Assembly: GCF_021012795.1 (NCBI RefSeq)
Contig: NZ_VFYU01000021.1
Coordinates: 1 to 61,604, forward strand
Direction: 5' to 3'
DNA length: 61,604 nucleotides
Source: Psychrobacter sp. I-STPA10
GTDB lineage: Bacteria; Pseudomonadota; Gammaproteobacteria; Pseudomonadales; Moraxellaceae
The stretch's first letter is position 1, and every line of letters starts with the position of its first letter. Both the position numbers and the translations under genes were made by a program. The notes under the pieces are model-generated. The model was not told the DNA's origin. It did not search any database and saw only the letters and a list, made by a program, of their open reading frames with translations. This document shows positions 1-9,592 of this stretch, in pieces.

Positions 1-1
1 T

Positions 2-376
2 ATGACAAAAGAGTTAGTCTGTCGTGCATTGAATATGGCAATTAGAAACAAAAAGCCCAGTAAAGGCTTACTTGTACATTCAGACCGAGGCAGTCAGTAC
101 TGTAGTTATGATTATCGTCATATCATTGCTAAACATGGATTTAAAGGTTCTATGAGCAGAAAAGGCAATTGTTTCGATAACGCCCCTATTGAAAGCTTCT
201 GGGGGGTGTTAAAGAACGAACTCGTCTATCACCATCATTATCAAACAAGACTTGAAGCAGTTGATAATATCGTTAAATACATTGAGCTAGAATACAACCA
301 AACTAGGATTCAAAAGGGTTTGGCTATGAGGTCGCCTAGACAGGTTTCGTTTGATTATTATCGTCAAGCCGCTTAA
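2..376 (+). CDS. IS3-family transposase (OrfB), C-terminal part
   Basis: This is the C-terminal part of an IS3-family DDE transposase, which cuts and joins IS ends. The reading frame enters from the left edge, so the gene is 5'-partial and the ATG at position 2 is probably internal. The second catalytic Asp lies in HSDRGSQY (about residue 28) and the catalytic Glu in ESFWGVLKNE (about residue 65). The end matches the usual IS3 tail, with YNQTRIQKGL and SPRQVSFDYY. The stop is followed within 50 bases by the IS terminal repeat at 382-422, so this is the right end of an IS inserted across the window boundary. The part I can see is intact; whether the element is complete cannot be judged here. 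Confidence 0.9.
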   Translation: MTKELVCRALNMAIRNKKPSKGLLVHSDRGSQYCSYDYRHIIAKHGFKGSMSRKGNCFDNAPIESFWGVLKNELVYHHHYQTRLEAVDNIVKYIELEYNQTRIQKGLAMRSPRQVSFDYYRQAA

Positions 377-381
377 TTAAA

Positions 382-422
382 ATCTCCCAAGTTGAGGTCT
401 ACGGATTTGACAGCAGGGGTCA
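382..422. repeat. Right terminal inverted repeat of the IS3-family element
   Basis: The sequence ends in TTTGACAGCAGGGGTCA, just after the transposase stop. A near-copy in the opposite orientation starts at 522. Ending in CA (TG on the other strand) is usual for IS3-family ends. Confidence 0.7.
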
Positions 423-521
423 GGCGTTGGGATGATGGAGAAATCGTTGAATATGATGTCAGAGGGCATGTTGCTTAAAATAGCTACTATTATTTAAGCG
501 TTTTATCAGTAGTGGTGATGT

Positions 522-560
522 TGACACCTGCTGTCAAAACCGTAGATCTTCGCTTGAGAC
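522..560. repeat. Second IS end, inverted relative to the first
   Basis: TGACACCTGCTGTCAAAACC and the following bases through CGTAGATCTTCGCTTGAG match the reverse complement of 382-422 with a few mismatches. Between the two ends lie 99 bases that can be read as a protein tail (RRWDDGEIVEYDVRGHVA, then stop). The solo end is not followed by its own transposase, so it is a remnant of another copy of the same IS type. Confidence 0.6.
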
Positions 561-649
561 GTGCCATTAATGATTATATTTGGGAGTATTATCAAACCAT
601 TAGACCCCATATTTTTAATAATTATCTGACCTTAAGAAGGAGTAACTAA
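551..649 (+). pseudogene. Transposase C-terminal remnant
   Basis: An open frame without a start reads RAINDYIWEYYQTIRPH and ends with TAA at 647-649. NDYIWEYYQTIRPH resembles the C-terminal YNxxRPH region of IS3/IS150-type transposases. It is cut off on its 5' side by the solo IS end. Its stop overlaps the ATG of the next gene (TAATG), and the good ribosome site AAGGAG for that gene lies inside the remnant. Confidence 0.5.
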
Positions 650-1203
650 TGAACGCCTATATTCAACAATTTATCGATGCGATAAGTCCAAATATATGTT
701 GGAATATCTATCCTGAATATATCGAAGGATTAACCGAGCAGCAACTCACCCAGCTTGCTCACGCAGGGGATATCGAAATCCATGGTGAGTTTAAACAATG
801 GCTTTTAACCTTTGGTAAATGCTCGGGTGGTTTATTTCTTGCATACGACTTTAAGATTTATGGCGTTGCTTCGACATGGCAAAACTATCTGGAACAATGC
901 TCTGATACTGAAATATGTAGACTTGAGCAATTAGAAGATGGCTTAATCACAAAAGAACAACTGGACTTAAAACCTCTTTATATATATACAGAAAATGAGA
1001 CTCATCATTATTATATTTTTACCAAAGACCCTGACTTATTTGTATGGTTTAATGATGATGGCGCAAACATGCCCATACCCATGGTAAATACAGGACTTAG
1101 ATTTAATGACTTTGTCAAACAAAAACTATCAACCTTACGCTGTAATCCAGGAGTATGGCTAGATAAGGAAGAAGTGTTAAGATTCTCGTGTACTTATATT
1201 TAG
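649..1203 (+). CDS. SUKH/Smi1-KNR4-like protein, possible orphan immunity protein
   Basis: This 184-residue soluble protein has no signal peptide. The N-terminal half (GEFKQWLLTFGKCSGGLF, about residues 47-64) and the later FTKDPDLFVWFNDDG look like the aromatic, glycine-rich pattern of SMI1/KNR4 (SUKH) proteins. In bacteria these are often immunity proteins to secreted polymorphic toxins. No toxin gene is next to it, and it sits directly behind IS debris, which fits an orphan immunity gene. The ribosome site AAGGAG is 7 bases before the ATG. The family assignment is by eye and only moderately secure; cytoplasmic location is inferred. Confidence 0.5.
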   Translation: MNAYIQQFIDAISPNICWNIYPEYIEGLTEQQLTQLAHAGDIEIHGEFKQWLLTFGKCSGGLFLAYDFKIYGVASTWQNYLEQCSDTEICRLEQLEDGLITKEQLDLKPLYIYTENETHHYYIFTKDPDLFVWFNDDGANMPIPMVNTGLRFNDFVKQKLSTLRCNPGVWLDKEEVLRFSCTYI

Positions 1204-1442
1204 CTATTTGACATACTCCCACCGGGTCTGTACATAATTTACAAATCTTGTTAAGAGCTTGTTAACATGTAATATACATCCATAACGTTTATCAAAGACC
1301 GTAAGTGGTATGTTTGTCAATGGCTTATTTTGATTTTCATCATAATTGAAGGTAATTCCCAAAATTTTTCACCTGTTGATTTACTAAACCAGTATTATCA
1401 AGAAAATTTAGAGTTAATTAATACCTTCCAATAGGATAAACA

Positions 1443-2072
1443 ATGAAAGTCAAATCAATAACTATTGTTATATTATTTATGACATTAAACTCATGCGCAT
1501 CTTTTACACCAACTGAGAAAGTTGCTGAATTAAACTTAACTAATATTAAGATCACCTCCATTTATTCCTCGGTTAAAACAGTGAAGGGTGCCTTTTGTAC
1601 AAAGCATAAACTGACAACAATAACTGATAACAACTCACTTCCACCTGTAGGATTATATATCTTAAAAGACCCTTCCAAGTCATCTACCGAATATTTTGAG
1701 ACGATAAGCGGAAGTGTTTTATTATATGAGACCAAAAATAAATCGAAAGTATTGAACGAAAAGGAAATGCAAGATTTTATTAACAGTAAATCAGAATGCG
1801 GTGTAAATAATGCATACCCCTATATATATAGCTTTGACTTGTCATTAAATATTCCTGACTCAACTAAAAACGAATTTTTTAAAGAGCGTGAAGCTATTTT
1901 AGAACAGATTAAGCAAAATAATTATGTAGGTATTGTTGCCGTTCAACCACCTTATATGAATGTTGTCAAACCTACATTAATATCTTCTCAACCTGCAAGA
2001 TTATTTTTTTCTAATGAACAATTAGCAAAACTAAATCTATCTGATAAGAGTAATCAACCCGTTAAAAAATAA
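1443..2072 (+). CDS. Predicted lipoprotein of unknown function
   Basis: The 209-residue product starts with a lipoprotein signal: a short basic end, a hydrophobic stretch (ITIVILFMTL) and the lipobox LNSC with Cys at about residue 18. The mature part has two further Cys (about residues 52 and 118) that could pair. I do not recognise the family. The ribosome site is weak (ATAGGATAAACA before the ATG). The gene is isolated, with a 240-base upstream gap holding no other gene, and lies in the accessory patch with the SUKH-like gene. Envelope location is inferred from the lipobox. Confidence 0.7.
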   Translation: MKVKSITIVILFMTLNSCASFTPTEKVAELNLTNIKITSIYSSVKTVKGAFCTKHKLTTITDNNSLPPVGLYILKDPSKSSTEYFETISGSVLLYETKNKSKVLNEKEMQDFINSKSECGVNNAYPYIYSFDLSLNIPDSTKNEFFKEREAILEQIKQNNYVGIVAVQPPYMNVVKPTLISSQPARLFFSNEQLAKLNLSDKSNQPVKK

Positions 2073-2098
2073 TAAAAACCCCGCCATAAAGCGAGGTT
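2072..2098 (-). terminator. Rho-independent terminator after the 2127-2516 gene
   Basis: On the minus strand AACCTCGC, a 6-base loop and GCGGGGTT form a hairpin with one mismatch, followed by TTTTTATT. Confidence 0.7.
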
Positions 2099-2126
2099 AG
2101 ATATTTGGTGTACTCACTCAGTTTCT

Positions 2127-2516
2127 TCAAAAAGTACTGTAAAGATATAAGTTTTCTATACCGTGTTGACTTGTAAACTCATAGAGCTTGATCAAATCAG
2201 ATATCTCAACATCACCTAATTGGTATAGCGGATCGTCCTCATCTAAATCATCAACATTTTTTAGAGTAGTCAGTGTTGGATACCTTTCAAAAATATAGCT
2301 AACCGCTTTTGGGTTTAGCTTCGATAGTAGATAGCCCCTATGTTCGTCATAAGAAACGGTTTCATCTATATCAATTGGAATATCAATTATATCCGTAAGC
2401 TCAAGCATCGTGATGACATCAAACCACAACACTTCAAATTTAAACTCATGCTCTTCTTCTAGATAATACTTAATTTTCTCAAAATCTGGTTCAAAAATAA
2501 CCGTATCACCAATCAC
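2127..2516 (-). CDS. Small acidic protein, unknown
   Basis: This 129-residue, strongly acidic soluble protein is rich in D and E (for example DIPIDIDETVSYDEHRG and NVDDLDEDDPLYQLGD). There is no signal peptide or membrane segment. AAGGAGGT precedes the start by about 6 bases, a strong ribosome site. The gene lies 31 bases behind the pentapeptide-like gene at 2548-3189, so the two are probably co-transcribed and end at the terminator at 2072-2098. Acidic, compact and linked to IS remnants, it would fit an immunity or antitoxin role, but nothing in the sequence proves that. Confidence 0.65.
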   Translation of the reverse strand: MIGDTVIFEPDFEKIKYYLEEEHEFKFEVLWFDVITMLELTDIIDIPIDIDETVSYDEHRGYLLSKLNPKAVSYIFERYPTLTTLKNVDDLDEDDPLYQLGDVEISDLIKLYEFTSQHGIENLYLYSTF

Positions 2517-2547
2517 AGTAAACCTCCTTAATAACTATAAAACAACC

Positions 2548-3189
2548 CTACATTATGACACTGTCAATCTGACTGACTAGCCCTTTGATTATTTCTATAT
2601 CAACTCCCTGTTTCTTAGCAATCAGTTCAGCATTCGAGAGTACGGCTGATGTCCCTTCTGGCTCATCAGAAAAATCTAGTGATATTGCTAATGCATTTGG
2701 AACATCTAGTTTTCTAATTTGAGCAACAGCTTGCTCAAGGTTGATAATAGTAAAGTAAGGCCATCTACCAAATTTTATACTTTCTATATCAGCATTAAAT
2801 AATCGACATAGGTGCATGTTCGCTTGGCTAAAGTCACAGTCTTTTACTAGACCGTAATGAGATGATTCTTCCTGATCGGGTCGTCCACCAAAATCACACC
2901 CCAAAAAGTTTCCTTTAAATGTTACCCCTTCAAAAGTGACTCTATGCTGTTGCCAATTGGTTAGCCTTTTCTTAGTATGAAAAATACCACCAATCATTTC
3001 AGTATCAATAAATGATATATCCCTAGCCGTATGCTTATTTATAATAGAACAGTTGACTAATGTTAAGTTAGGACCTAGAGACACCCTAAATTCGCTATTA
3101 ATGATGATATCTTCATCAGTTATAGTTTTGTCTCTGAATCTATTCATATTCCTTATCTCATCGAAAATTAAACAGTTAGCATTCGCCAA
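2548..3189 (-). CDS. Pentapeptide-repeat-like protein, unknown
   Basis: The 213-residue protein has a middle part with regularly spaced F/L and N/D positions (for example ISFIDTEMIGGIF, VTFEGVTFKGNFLGCDFGG and CDFSQANMHLCRLFNADIE). This suggests a short right-handed beta-helix of the pentapeptide type. The C-terminal 60 residues look alpha-helical. No signal peptide is seen. It is probably the first gene of a two-gene unit with the acidic protein downstream. The start could instead be the Met at residue 15. Function unknown. Confidence 0.6.
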   Translation of the reverse strand: MANANCLIFDEIRNMNRFRDKTITDEDIIINSEFRVSLGPNLTLVNCSIINKHTARDISFIDTEMIGGIFHTKKRLTNWQQHRVTFEGVTFKGNFLGCDFGGRPDQEESSHYGLVKDCDFSQANMHLCRLFNADIESIKFGRWPYFTIINLEQAVAQIRKLDVPNALAISLDFSDEPEGTSAVLSNAELIAKKQGVDIEIIKGLVSQIDSVIM

Positions 3190-3221
3190 ATAAAATTGGG
3201 CATACGCTCAACAGACCCTAG

Positions 3222-3380
3222 CTTATTAAACAGATTGAAGAAATTAGACAAGAAGATCAGAGTCGTATTCTTATGCTTGATGAGTGGGATACAAACTTAG
3301 ATAGCATTAATACTCAGCTTATTGATTCTTACCTAGATAAAATTGCAAAAACCAGACTGGTGATAGATATTAGACACTAA
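3222..3380 (+). pseudogene. Possible C-terminal gene remnant
   Basis: An open frame follows an in-frame stop at 3219 and reads IEEIRQEDQSRILMLDEWD and on to a stop at 3378. It has no good start or ribosome site. The composition looks coding, so it may be the tail of a lost gene in this accessory patch. I do not recognise it. Confidence 0.35.
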
Positions 3381-3446
3381 TTATAATTAAACTCAGTTTG
3401 AGTCCTTAAATTTAAATGCTAATACTAAATACTAAGACTATTAGCA

Positions 3447-3485
3447 TTAAAAAACCCCACTAACTTAATTAAGCTAGTGGGGTTT
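3447..3485 (-). terminator. Terminator downstream of tRNA-Lys
   Basis: On the minus strand AAACCCCACTA pairs with TAGTGGGGTTT (11 bp), followed by a T run. It lies 6 bases after the tRNA 3' end. Confidence 0.85.
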
Positions 3486-3491
3486 GGAATG

Positions 3492-3567
3492 TGGTGGGCC
3501 GACCGCGACTCGAACGCGGGACCAATTGATTAAAAGTCAACTGCTCTACCAACTGAGCTATCGGCCC
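3492..3567 (-). tRNA. tRNA-Lys (anticodon UUU)
   Basis: The minus strand folds into a standard cloverleaf: acceptor GGGCCGA with UCGGCCC, D-arm GCUC-AGUUGGUA-GAGC, anticodon loop ACUUUUAAU with UUU, T-arm CCGCG-UUCGAGU-CGCGG, discriminator A and encoded CCA (76 nt with CCA). A terminator follows directly, so it is probably a single-tRNA unit. It borders the accessory patch and could have served as an insertion site; I saw no attachment-site repeat. Confidence 0.97.
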
Positions 3568-3842
3568 TGAGAAGTGATTAAAAAAGCATTGCTTCTTTAG
3601 CTTCACAAGAGAAATTATCTTAAAGATAAATTTCTGTTTTTGGTTAGAATCTAAATTATGTTACTAAAATTTCTTATGAATCAAAAGTTTAGTGGTTAAA
3701 TTTAAATCCTTCACCTTGTTGAAGTGTTTCTTTATCCCCTCAACGTGAGAGCACATTATACGCATCAAAATTTATAATGCAAGCCCTATTTTCATTTTTT
3801 TTTAATTTATGGCAAATATTGGTTTATTTGTACAAAAATTAA

Positions 3843-6038
3843 TCAATTTCGAGATAAAGCCTCAACTGGATCAAGTTTAGCCGCATTACGAGCAGGTAGA
3901 AAACCAAAAATAATACCAATAAAGGTTGAGCAGATAAAGGCGGCAATGATAGAGGCTGGTGAATAGACAACTCGGAAGTTCTCTGAGCCAATACTATTAA
4001 TACCTTCTCCAATCATAAATGCCAGTAATACGCCCAATGTTCCTCCGAAGATACATACCAAAATGGCTTCAATCAAAAACTGCTGCATAATGTCACTTTG
4101 TCTTGCGCCAACTGCCATACGTACACCTATCTCATTGGTACGTTCGGTCACTGATACCAGCATGATATTCATTACCCCGATACCGCCAACGACTAAAGAG
4201 ATGATAGCAATAGAAGAGATGAGTATGGTCATGGAGGTGGTGGTGGATTCGATGGTCTTACGGATAGAATCAGAGTTAAAAATTCTAAAGTCATCAGTGC
4301 CGTGGCGATTTTCAATCAGTGTGGAGATGGCTGTTTCGGCTGCTCCAGTGGAGATATCATCACCAATTAATGCCACAAAGCTGTTGATATGTGAGCTACC
4401 TTGAATACGTGACATCATGGTGGTATAGGGGATATAGATGGTGGGAGAGTCACTGCTTCTAGTGAATGCATCGTTATTGGGTGCAAGTACACCAATAACT
4501 CGACCAGGCACATTACCAATGAGGATAACTTCACCGATTGGATTTGGATTATTGGCAAAAAAGGTTTTTTGTGCATTATTATCAATAATAACATCTTGAG
4601 TGCGACGCTCAATGCTATGATCATCAAAGCCTTGCCCTAAGGCAAGCTTTTCTCCCATCACTTTTAAATAGTCTCGCCCAACACCGCTGACAGTTGCCGT
4701 TTCTTGTGTACCGCGATAGCGTATTTTCATATTGCTATCAATCTGTGGGCTGACGCTTAATACATAAGGCTGATCATTGACTGCATAGGCATCTTCTGGT
4801 GTTAAATTATCATCATGATAGCTACGACGTGGATCACCCCACGGATAGCCGTCTATAACAGTGATGGTATTGGTACCTAGTGAGCTGATATTTGCTAAAA
4901 TTTGTTGTTGAGAGCCTTTGCCAAGCCCAACAATGGCAACGACAGAAGCAATACCAATAATGATACCTAACATAGTAAGTAATGTACGCAATTTATGCGC
5001 TCGCATTGCCAGTAATGACATACGAAACGCTTCAATGAAGCGATCAAAAAACCCTGCAATGGCACTTTTTTGGTGTGCAGCTAAAATATTAGAAGGCTTC
5101 TTTGATATAGTTGTTGTTGTAGTTGGAGCTGACTTAGATGGTTTTATATCTACGGTGGTATCATTATTGTTTGCAACTGTTGATAAGTTAGAGGTAGTGT
5201 CAGTGTTAATAGTGTGATGGCTGCCATTATTATTACCACTATTGTTGTCACAGTTGTCATCAATACGGTTATTTTTATAGTCTGCAATAATATGACCATC
5301 TTTAAGCTCAATCACTCGCTCGGCTTGTGCTGCTATATTAGGGTCATGAGTCACCATGATGACAGTATGACCTTGGCTATTTAGCTCCTTTAATATTTGC
5401 ATCACATCTTCGCCAGACTTGCTGTCGAGGGCGCCTGTGGGTTCGTCAGCTAAGATGATATCACCACCATTCATTAGCGCACGCGCAATGGAGACACGTT
5501 GTTGCTGTCCACCTGATAGTTGGCTGGGTTTATTATGGGTTTTATCGCCAAGTCCAAGGTCAGTTAACAGTTTGTCTGCACGCAGGTGGCGGGTGTTATT
5601 TTCCATACCTGCATATACTGCTGGCACAGCGACGTTATCTCTGGCATTGATATCACCAAGCAGGTGATAGCGTTGGAAGATAAAGCCAAAGTGTTCACGG
5701 CGTAGCTTTGCTAGCGCATTGGCATCTAGGCGCCTGACAGGCTGCCCATAAATAAGATACTGTCCTGCATTGGCTTTATCAAGACAACCTAAGATATTCA
5801 TTAGTGTCGATTTACCCGAGCCTGATTGTCCAATAATGGCGACCATTTCACCTTGATAGATATCAAGATCGATGCCATGCAGCACACGAATAGTTTGCTC
5901 ACCTGCGGCAAATTCACGAATAATGCCTGTTAGCTGCATGATCGGCTGTGCTGTATTTGCTGTTTCTAAAGCGTTGTTGGACATGTTATTAGACAGAGTT
6001 TTTTGATGGTTTGGGTTTAATTCGGACTGATTTGTCAT
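3843..6038 (-). CDS. macB: MacB-type ABC exporter, fused ATPase and permease
   Basis: This is the inner-membrane ATPase/permease of a MacAB-TolC-type efflux pump, which pushes substrates (macrolides, peptides or toxins in known cases) from the periplasm to an outer-membrane channel. The ATPase is at about residues 35-250, with Walker [10 protein letters not shown], signature [15 protein letters not shown] and Walker [13 protein letters not shown]. Then follow one membrane segment (about 350-372), a large periplasmic domain, and three C-terminal segments ending in the typical [10 protein letters not shown]. At 731 residues it is longer than usual (near 650) because of an N/T/D-rich linker at about 250-325. 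It lies 47 bases behind macA. No tolC is next to it. The substrate cannot be told from the sequence. Confidence 0.95.
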   Translation of the reverse strand: MTNQSELNPNHQKTLSNNMSNNALETANTAQPIMQLTGIIREFAAGEQTIRVLHGIDLDIYQGEMVAIIGQSGSGKSTLMNILGCLDKANAGQYLIYGQPVRRLDANALAKLRREHFGFIFQRYHLLGDINARDNVAVPAVYAGMENNTRHLRADKLLTDLGLGDKTHNKPSQLSGGQQQRVSIARALMNGGDIILADEPTGALDSKSGEDVMQILKELNSQGHTVIMVTHDPNIAAQAERVIELKDGHIIADYKNNRIDDNCDNNSGNNNGSHHTINTDTTSNLSTVANNNDTTVDIKPSKSAPTTTTTISKKPSNILAAHQKSAIAGFFDRFIEAFRMSLLAMRAHKLRTLLTMLGIIIGIASVVAIVGLGKGSQQQILANISSLGTNTITVIDGYPWGDPRRSYHDDNLTPEDAYAVNDQPYVLSVSPQIDSNMKIRYRGTQETATVSGVGRDYLKVMGEKLALGQGFDDHSIERRTQDVIIDNNAQKTFFANNPNPIGEVILIGNVPGRVIGVLAPNNDAFTRSSDSPTIYIPYTTMMSRIQGSSHINSFVALIGDDISTGAAETAISTLIENRHGTDDFRIFNSDSIRKTIESTTTSMTILISSIAIISLVVGGIGVMNIMLVSVTERTNEIGVRMAVGARQSDIMQQFLIEAILVCIFGGTLGVLLAFMIGEGINSIGSENFRVVYSPASIIAAFICSTFIGIIFGFLPARNAAKLDPVEALSRN

Positions 6039-6085
6039 GCTGCTCTCTTCATCAATGTGAGCAAAAATTTGTTGATAACAAATGA

Positions 6086-7468
6086 TTAAAAATCTTCTTG
6101 ATGTGCTTGATTACTAGCAGCATTTTCTTCACCAATAATGACCGTGTCACCTGCTTGTAATCCGCTTAAGATTTGTGCATTGACTCGATTATCAATACCT
6201 ACCTTAACCGCTCTGTTTTCTACTTCGCCAGCAGAGTTGAATACTTGCACATAAGTGTTTGAGCCAGTATTCGTGCCAGTGCCAGTAGTTTTTGCAGTGG
6301 TTGTCGTTGCTGCTTGAGTGGCTGTTGTATTTGTTACTGATCCTTTGTGAATGGCAGTGGAGGGTACAAGTAAGGTGTTTTTTGCTTGATTTAGTACAAT
6401 AAATACTTGCGCTGTCATGTCGATACGAAAGCGTTTGTCTGGGTTGGGGTATTCGATATAACCCACATAATAAATGGCAGAATCAGTGGAGCTGGTGGTG
6501 CTGATTTTTTCGGGGGCAGGTTCAATGGCGGTCAATACGGCATCAAATTTTTGATCTGGATTACCAATGATATTAAAGTAGGCTGGCATGCCTGCTTTGA
6601 CATTAATCACATCTGCTTCAGAGATTTGAGCATTGATACGCACGGTGGATAAGTCTGCTAGGGTGACAATGGTGGGCGTAGATTGGTTAGAGTTGACCGT
6701 TGCTCCTTGTTCAGTGGTAACTGAGACTACCGTACCATCAATGGGCGCGCGAATGGTGGTATAGCCGAGGTTTTCATTGGCAGTATTTAGATCAGTTTGT
6801 GATTTTTGTAAACCCGCTTGTTCACGTACGATATTAGATTCAGCAGTAATGACGGCAGCTTTGGCATTACTAATGGCAGCTTCGGCATTGGCAACACTGG
6901 CTTGCGCTGTTTCTACTTTGGTGAGCGCATTTTCATATTCTTGTGTGCTGATGGCTTGTATCTCTACCAATGGTTGCATACGCTGAAGATTAGTAACCGC
7001 TTGTTTTAGTTCCGCTTGGCGGCTGGCAAGGTCAGCATAAGCACTATTTAGACTGGCAATACGGCTTTGATGTTCTGCCACTGCACTTTGTACACCTGCT
7101 TGACTTTGTTGTAGTGTGGCTTGTTGATTGGATAGGTTATTTTGTTGAGTGACTTGATCAATTTGCGCAATTAAATCGCCTTTTTTGACCTCATCACCAA
7201 CTTTGACATAAAGCTTGGTCACTTCTCCAGATACCTGTGCCCCCACATCGACCGTATTGAGCGCTTTGACTTTACCTGATGCCATGACGTTATTTTCGAT
7301 ATCACCTATTTGTGCAGTGGCAGTGATGTAGTTTGGTGTCACTTCTGATGGGCGTAGTGCATAATAAGCCAGAGTGGCTAAAATAATAATAATTAAGGCA
7401 ATAATACCCCATTTAATAGCAGATTTTTTGGTAACAGTATTAGTAGCAATATTGGTAGCAGTGGTCAT
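6086..7468 (-). CDS. macA: MacA-type periplasmic adaptor protein
   Basis: This membrane-fusion protein links MacB to an outer-membrane channel. The 460 residues start with a cytoplasmic tail and one membrane anchor (IIALIIIILATLAYYAL, about residues 22-38). A split lipoyl domain follows (ASGKVKALNTVDVGAQVSG and later TTIRAPIDGTVVSV), with a long coiled coil at about 110-235 and beta-barrel and membrane-proximal domains. A T-rich low-complexity stretch (about 385-410) lies near the C-terminus. It is first in the macAB operon. The 313-base upstream gap has no gene; it must hold the promoter, and contains a 7-bp hairpin (GGGATAA/TTATCCC) nearer to holA. Confidence 0.93.
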   Translation of the reverse strand: MTTATNIATNTVTKKSAIKWGIIALIIIILATLAYYALRPSEVTPNYITATAQIGDIENNVMASGKVKALNTVDVGAQVSGEVTKLYVKVGDEVKKGDLIAQIDQVTQQNNLSNQQATLQQSQAGVQSAVAEHQSRIASLNSAYADLASRQAELKQAVTNLQRMQPLVEIQAISTQEYENALTKVETAQASVANAEAAISNAKAAVITAESNIVREQAGLQKSQTDLNTANENLGYTTIRAPIDGTVVSVTTEQGATVNSNQSTPTIVTLADLSTVRINAQISEADVINVKAGMPAYFNIIGNPDQKFDAVLTAIEPAPEKISTTSSTDSAIYYVGYIEYPNPDKRFRIDMTAQVFIVLNQAKNTLLVPSTAIHKGSVTNTTATQAATTTTAKTTGTGTNTGSNTYVQVFNSAGEVENRAVKVGIDNRVNAQILSGLQAGDTVIIGEENAASNQAHQEDF

Positions 7469-7781
7469 TATATTATCCGAAATGATGCCTTAGTAATTTA
7501 ATAAATAAGTAATTTAACAAATATAAGTGCTTTAATATAAAGAGTTAAGGAAGATGTAGAACATAAACTGCAAATAAATGGCTAAATTTATGCAGCACAA
7601 TAAAGGTAAGTATAATAAGGACTTAATCCGTAAAAAGGAATGTATTTAAGGTTGCGAAAGGTTACAGTATCATCAAGTAATAAGATAATATGTGCTGTTA
7701 TTTTACTGGGATAATGTTTCAATTTGTATAAGGATTTGCTCACTATTTATCCCATTAAGCCAATAGGAAGTTAATAGTAAG

Positions 7782-8876
7782 TTAATAGGCAAAAAGTTGA
7801 TGCCCACATACCAGTAGTGCTGCTTGCAGTAATAGTTCCCATGCAGGCTGTTTGATAACGCCTTTAACTGCTTGATCACAGCGATATAGGATAGCAGACC
7901 AACCACTGATGCTATTAGCTGTTTGTCGGCGGCAGGCTTGTTGATACAGACTTTGCTTACTGCTCCAAATCCCTATTTTTTGAGGGTCTTGACCATCGAT
8001 AAGCTGCATGATCAGGCGCATCTCTTTGCTAATCGCCCATAATACTAAAGGTGTGGGCTCATCGGTGGCTTTGAGTTGTTCAATGATTTTAACCACTTGC
8101 TTGCTATTGCCTGCGAGCATGGCATCGGATAAATCGAACACACTGTAATGCGATTCACTGACCAATGCATTTTGTAGGGCTTCTACATCAATGTTTACCA
8201 AAGTGGTATTGGTCGCATTGTTGGTAGTACTGTTGGCAGCATTGACGGCGGCTGCAATGTCATCAAGGTTAGGGGCAAATAAGTAAGACAGTCGCCATAA
8301 GGTTTGATAACTGCTTAATAAATGGTGCTCAGTTTGTATCATCAGTAGCTGCCAAGCGTCATTACTAAGCTGTAGCCCAAACTGCTGCGCTTTAAGCTGT
8401 AATAGTTGTTGACGTTGTCTTTCGTCATAAATATGACAGTCAATGACGTGTCCATAGTGATTAAATAGGGTAAACCACTTGCTTTTTTGCGCACGTTTAT
8501 CCTGTTTGGAGACTAACCATAATAAGCAGTTCTGATTACTGTCAGTTTGCGACTGACTCCCAAACTCTTCAAGAGCAGCTTGTGTGGCTTTATCAGGTTT
8601 GTGATTGCCTGTAACAATGATTGCGGAGGCATCATCAAATAAAGAGAGGCTGTTTAATTCAGCAAGCACATCGTCCCAAGTTTTACTTGATACCAATTCG
8701 ATGCGTTTAATGGCAAGGTTTTGTGTTTGCCAATGTGGACGCATGGCATCTACTAGCCAGCCTGTTAATACAGGTTCATCACCATGTGCTAACCATAAGC
8801 CAGTTAATTTTATGGCAGATTGTGTGTTGGCAGGTGTGATGAGTTTGGGGTAGCTATTTAAAAAGGTTGATTGCAT
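7782..8876 (-). CDS. holA: DNA polymerase III delta subunit
   Basis: This is the clamp-loader delta subunit, which opens the sliding clamp during replication. The length (364) and pattern match the family: an N-terminal AAA-like fold (LTGLWLAHGDEPVLTGWLVDAM; the NTP site is not functional in this subunit), a middle part with IVTGNHKPDKATQAALEEF, and a helical C-terminal collar domain (HYSVFDLSDAMLAGN, then KEMRLIMQL). It is 17 bases behind lptE, the usual leuS-lptE-holA order of gammaproteobacteria. An N/T-rich loop at about 215-225 is local. Confidence 0.92.
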   Translation of the reverse strand: MQSTFLNSYPKLITPANTQSAIKLTGLWLAHGDEPVLTGWLVDAMRPHWQTQNLAIKRIELVSSKTWDDVLAELNSLSLFDDASAIIVTGNHKPDKATQAALEEFGSQSQTDSNQNCLLWLVSKQDKRAQKSKWFTLFNHYGHVIDCHIYDERQRQQLLQLKAQQFGLQLSNDAWQLLMIQTEHHLLSSYQTLWRLSYLFAPNLDDIAAAVNAANSTTNNATNTTLVNIDVEALQNALVSESHYSVFDLSDAMLAGNSKQVVKIIEQLKATDEPTPLVLWAISKEMRLIMQLIDGQDPQKIGIWSSKQSLYQQACRRQTANSISGWSAILYRCDQAVKGVIKQPAWELLLQAALLVCGHQLFAY

Positions 8877-8893
8877 GACAGTGTGTTTGCAAC

Positions 8894-9520
8894 TTATTGA
8901 GGGGCAGAGGTGGGCAGGTGTTGTGAGGTTGTAGATACAGTGGGCTCAACTCGTGGTAGACTTAAGGCAATGTATTGGTCAGTAATTTGCTGTGCTAAAT
9001 TATCATATAGCCAGTCACGTATTTGTGAGCCTTGTTGGTCTTCGACATTAACTGACGCTTTATTGTACTGATAGCTACGTTCTACTTGAATGGGGTTGGT
9101 GACAACCACATTTTCACCATTAATGGTAAGATGATAAGTGACGTCTGCACTTAATAAAACACGTATTTCGGTCAAAATACCAACCAATTCAAACTTTTTG
9201 AAGCGCACATTATCAATGTTAATACTTGCTGTATTGGTTTGATTGGCAGTATTAATTTTTTTGCCAATATCATCAACCACAGTAACGCCAACCGATTGAA
9301 GCTGGCGAGTGAGTGGCAGTTTTAAGGCAAAACTTGTGCGATCATCATCAAGTTTAAGAATGACATTTTTTACTTCAAATTGCATCGGGGCATTGTAGCC
9401 ACGCAAATGAAAGCCACAGCCACTCATTGTTGTCACAGAGGCAGCTATGGTTGCTATGGCACACGCAGTCAGTAGGCGTTTAGGGAATAAAGTCATTGTC
9501 ATTTTGCTATATTTTATCAA
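8894..9520 (-). CDS. lptE: LPS-assembly lipoprotein LptE
   Basis: LptE is the outer-membrane lipoprotein that plugs the LptD barrel and helps insert lipopolysaccharide. The 208-residue protein has a signal sequence with lipobox MSGC (Cys at about residue 35), followed by the family hallmark GFHLRGYN. It sits between leuS and holA, the conserved location. The start is uncertain: Met1, Met7 or Met9 could serve; a start at Met7 or Met9 would give a more normal signal length. Confidence 0.92.
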   Translation of the reverse strand: MIKYSKMTMTLFPKRLLTACAIATIAASVTTMSGCGFHLRGYNAPMQFEVKNVILKLDDDRTSFALKLPLTRQLQSVGVTVVDDIGKKINTANQTNTASINIDNVRFKKFELVGILTEIRVLLSADVTYHLTINGENVVVTNPIQVERSYQYNKASVNVEDQQGSQIRDWLYDNLAQQITDQYIALSLPRVEPTVSTTSQHLPTSAPQ

Positions 9521-9592
9521 AAAGCTTAGCGTATCACGGTGAACATCAAGAAGTAAGACATATTCACGGTTACACTCACTAAGCTAAGTAAA

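Noticed and set aside
3492..3567. tRNA-Lys as an integration site of an island on its left
   Set aside because: I found no direct repeat of the tRNA end and no integrase gene in the window.
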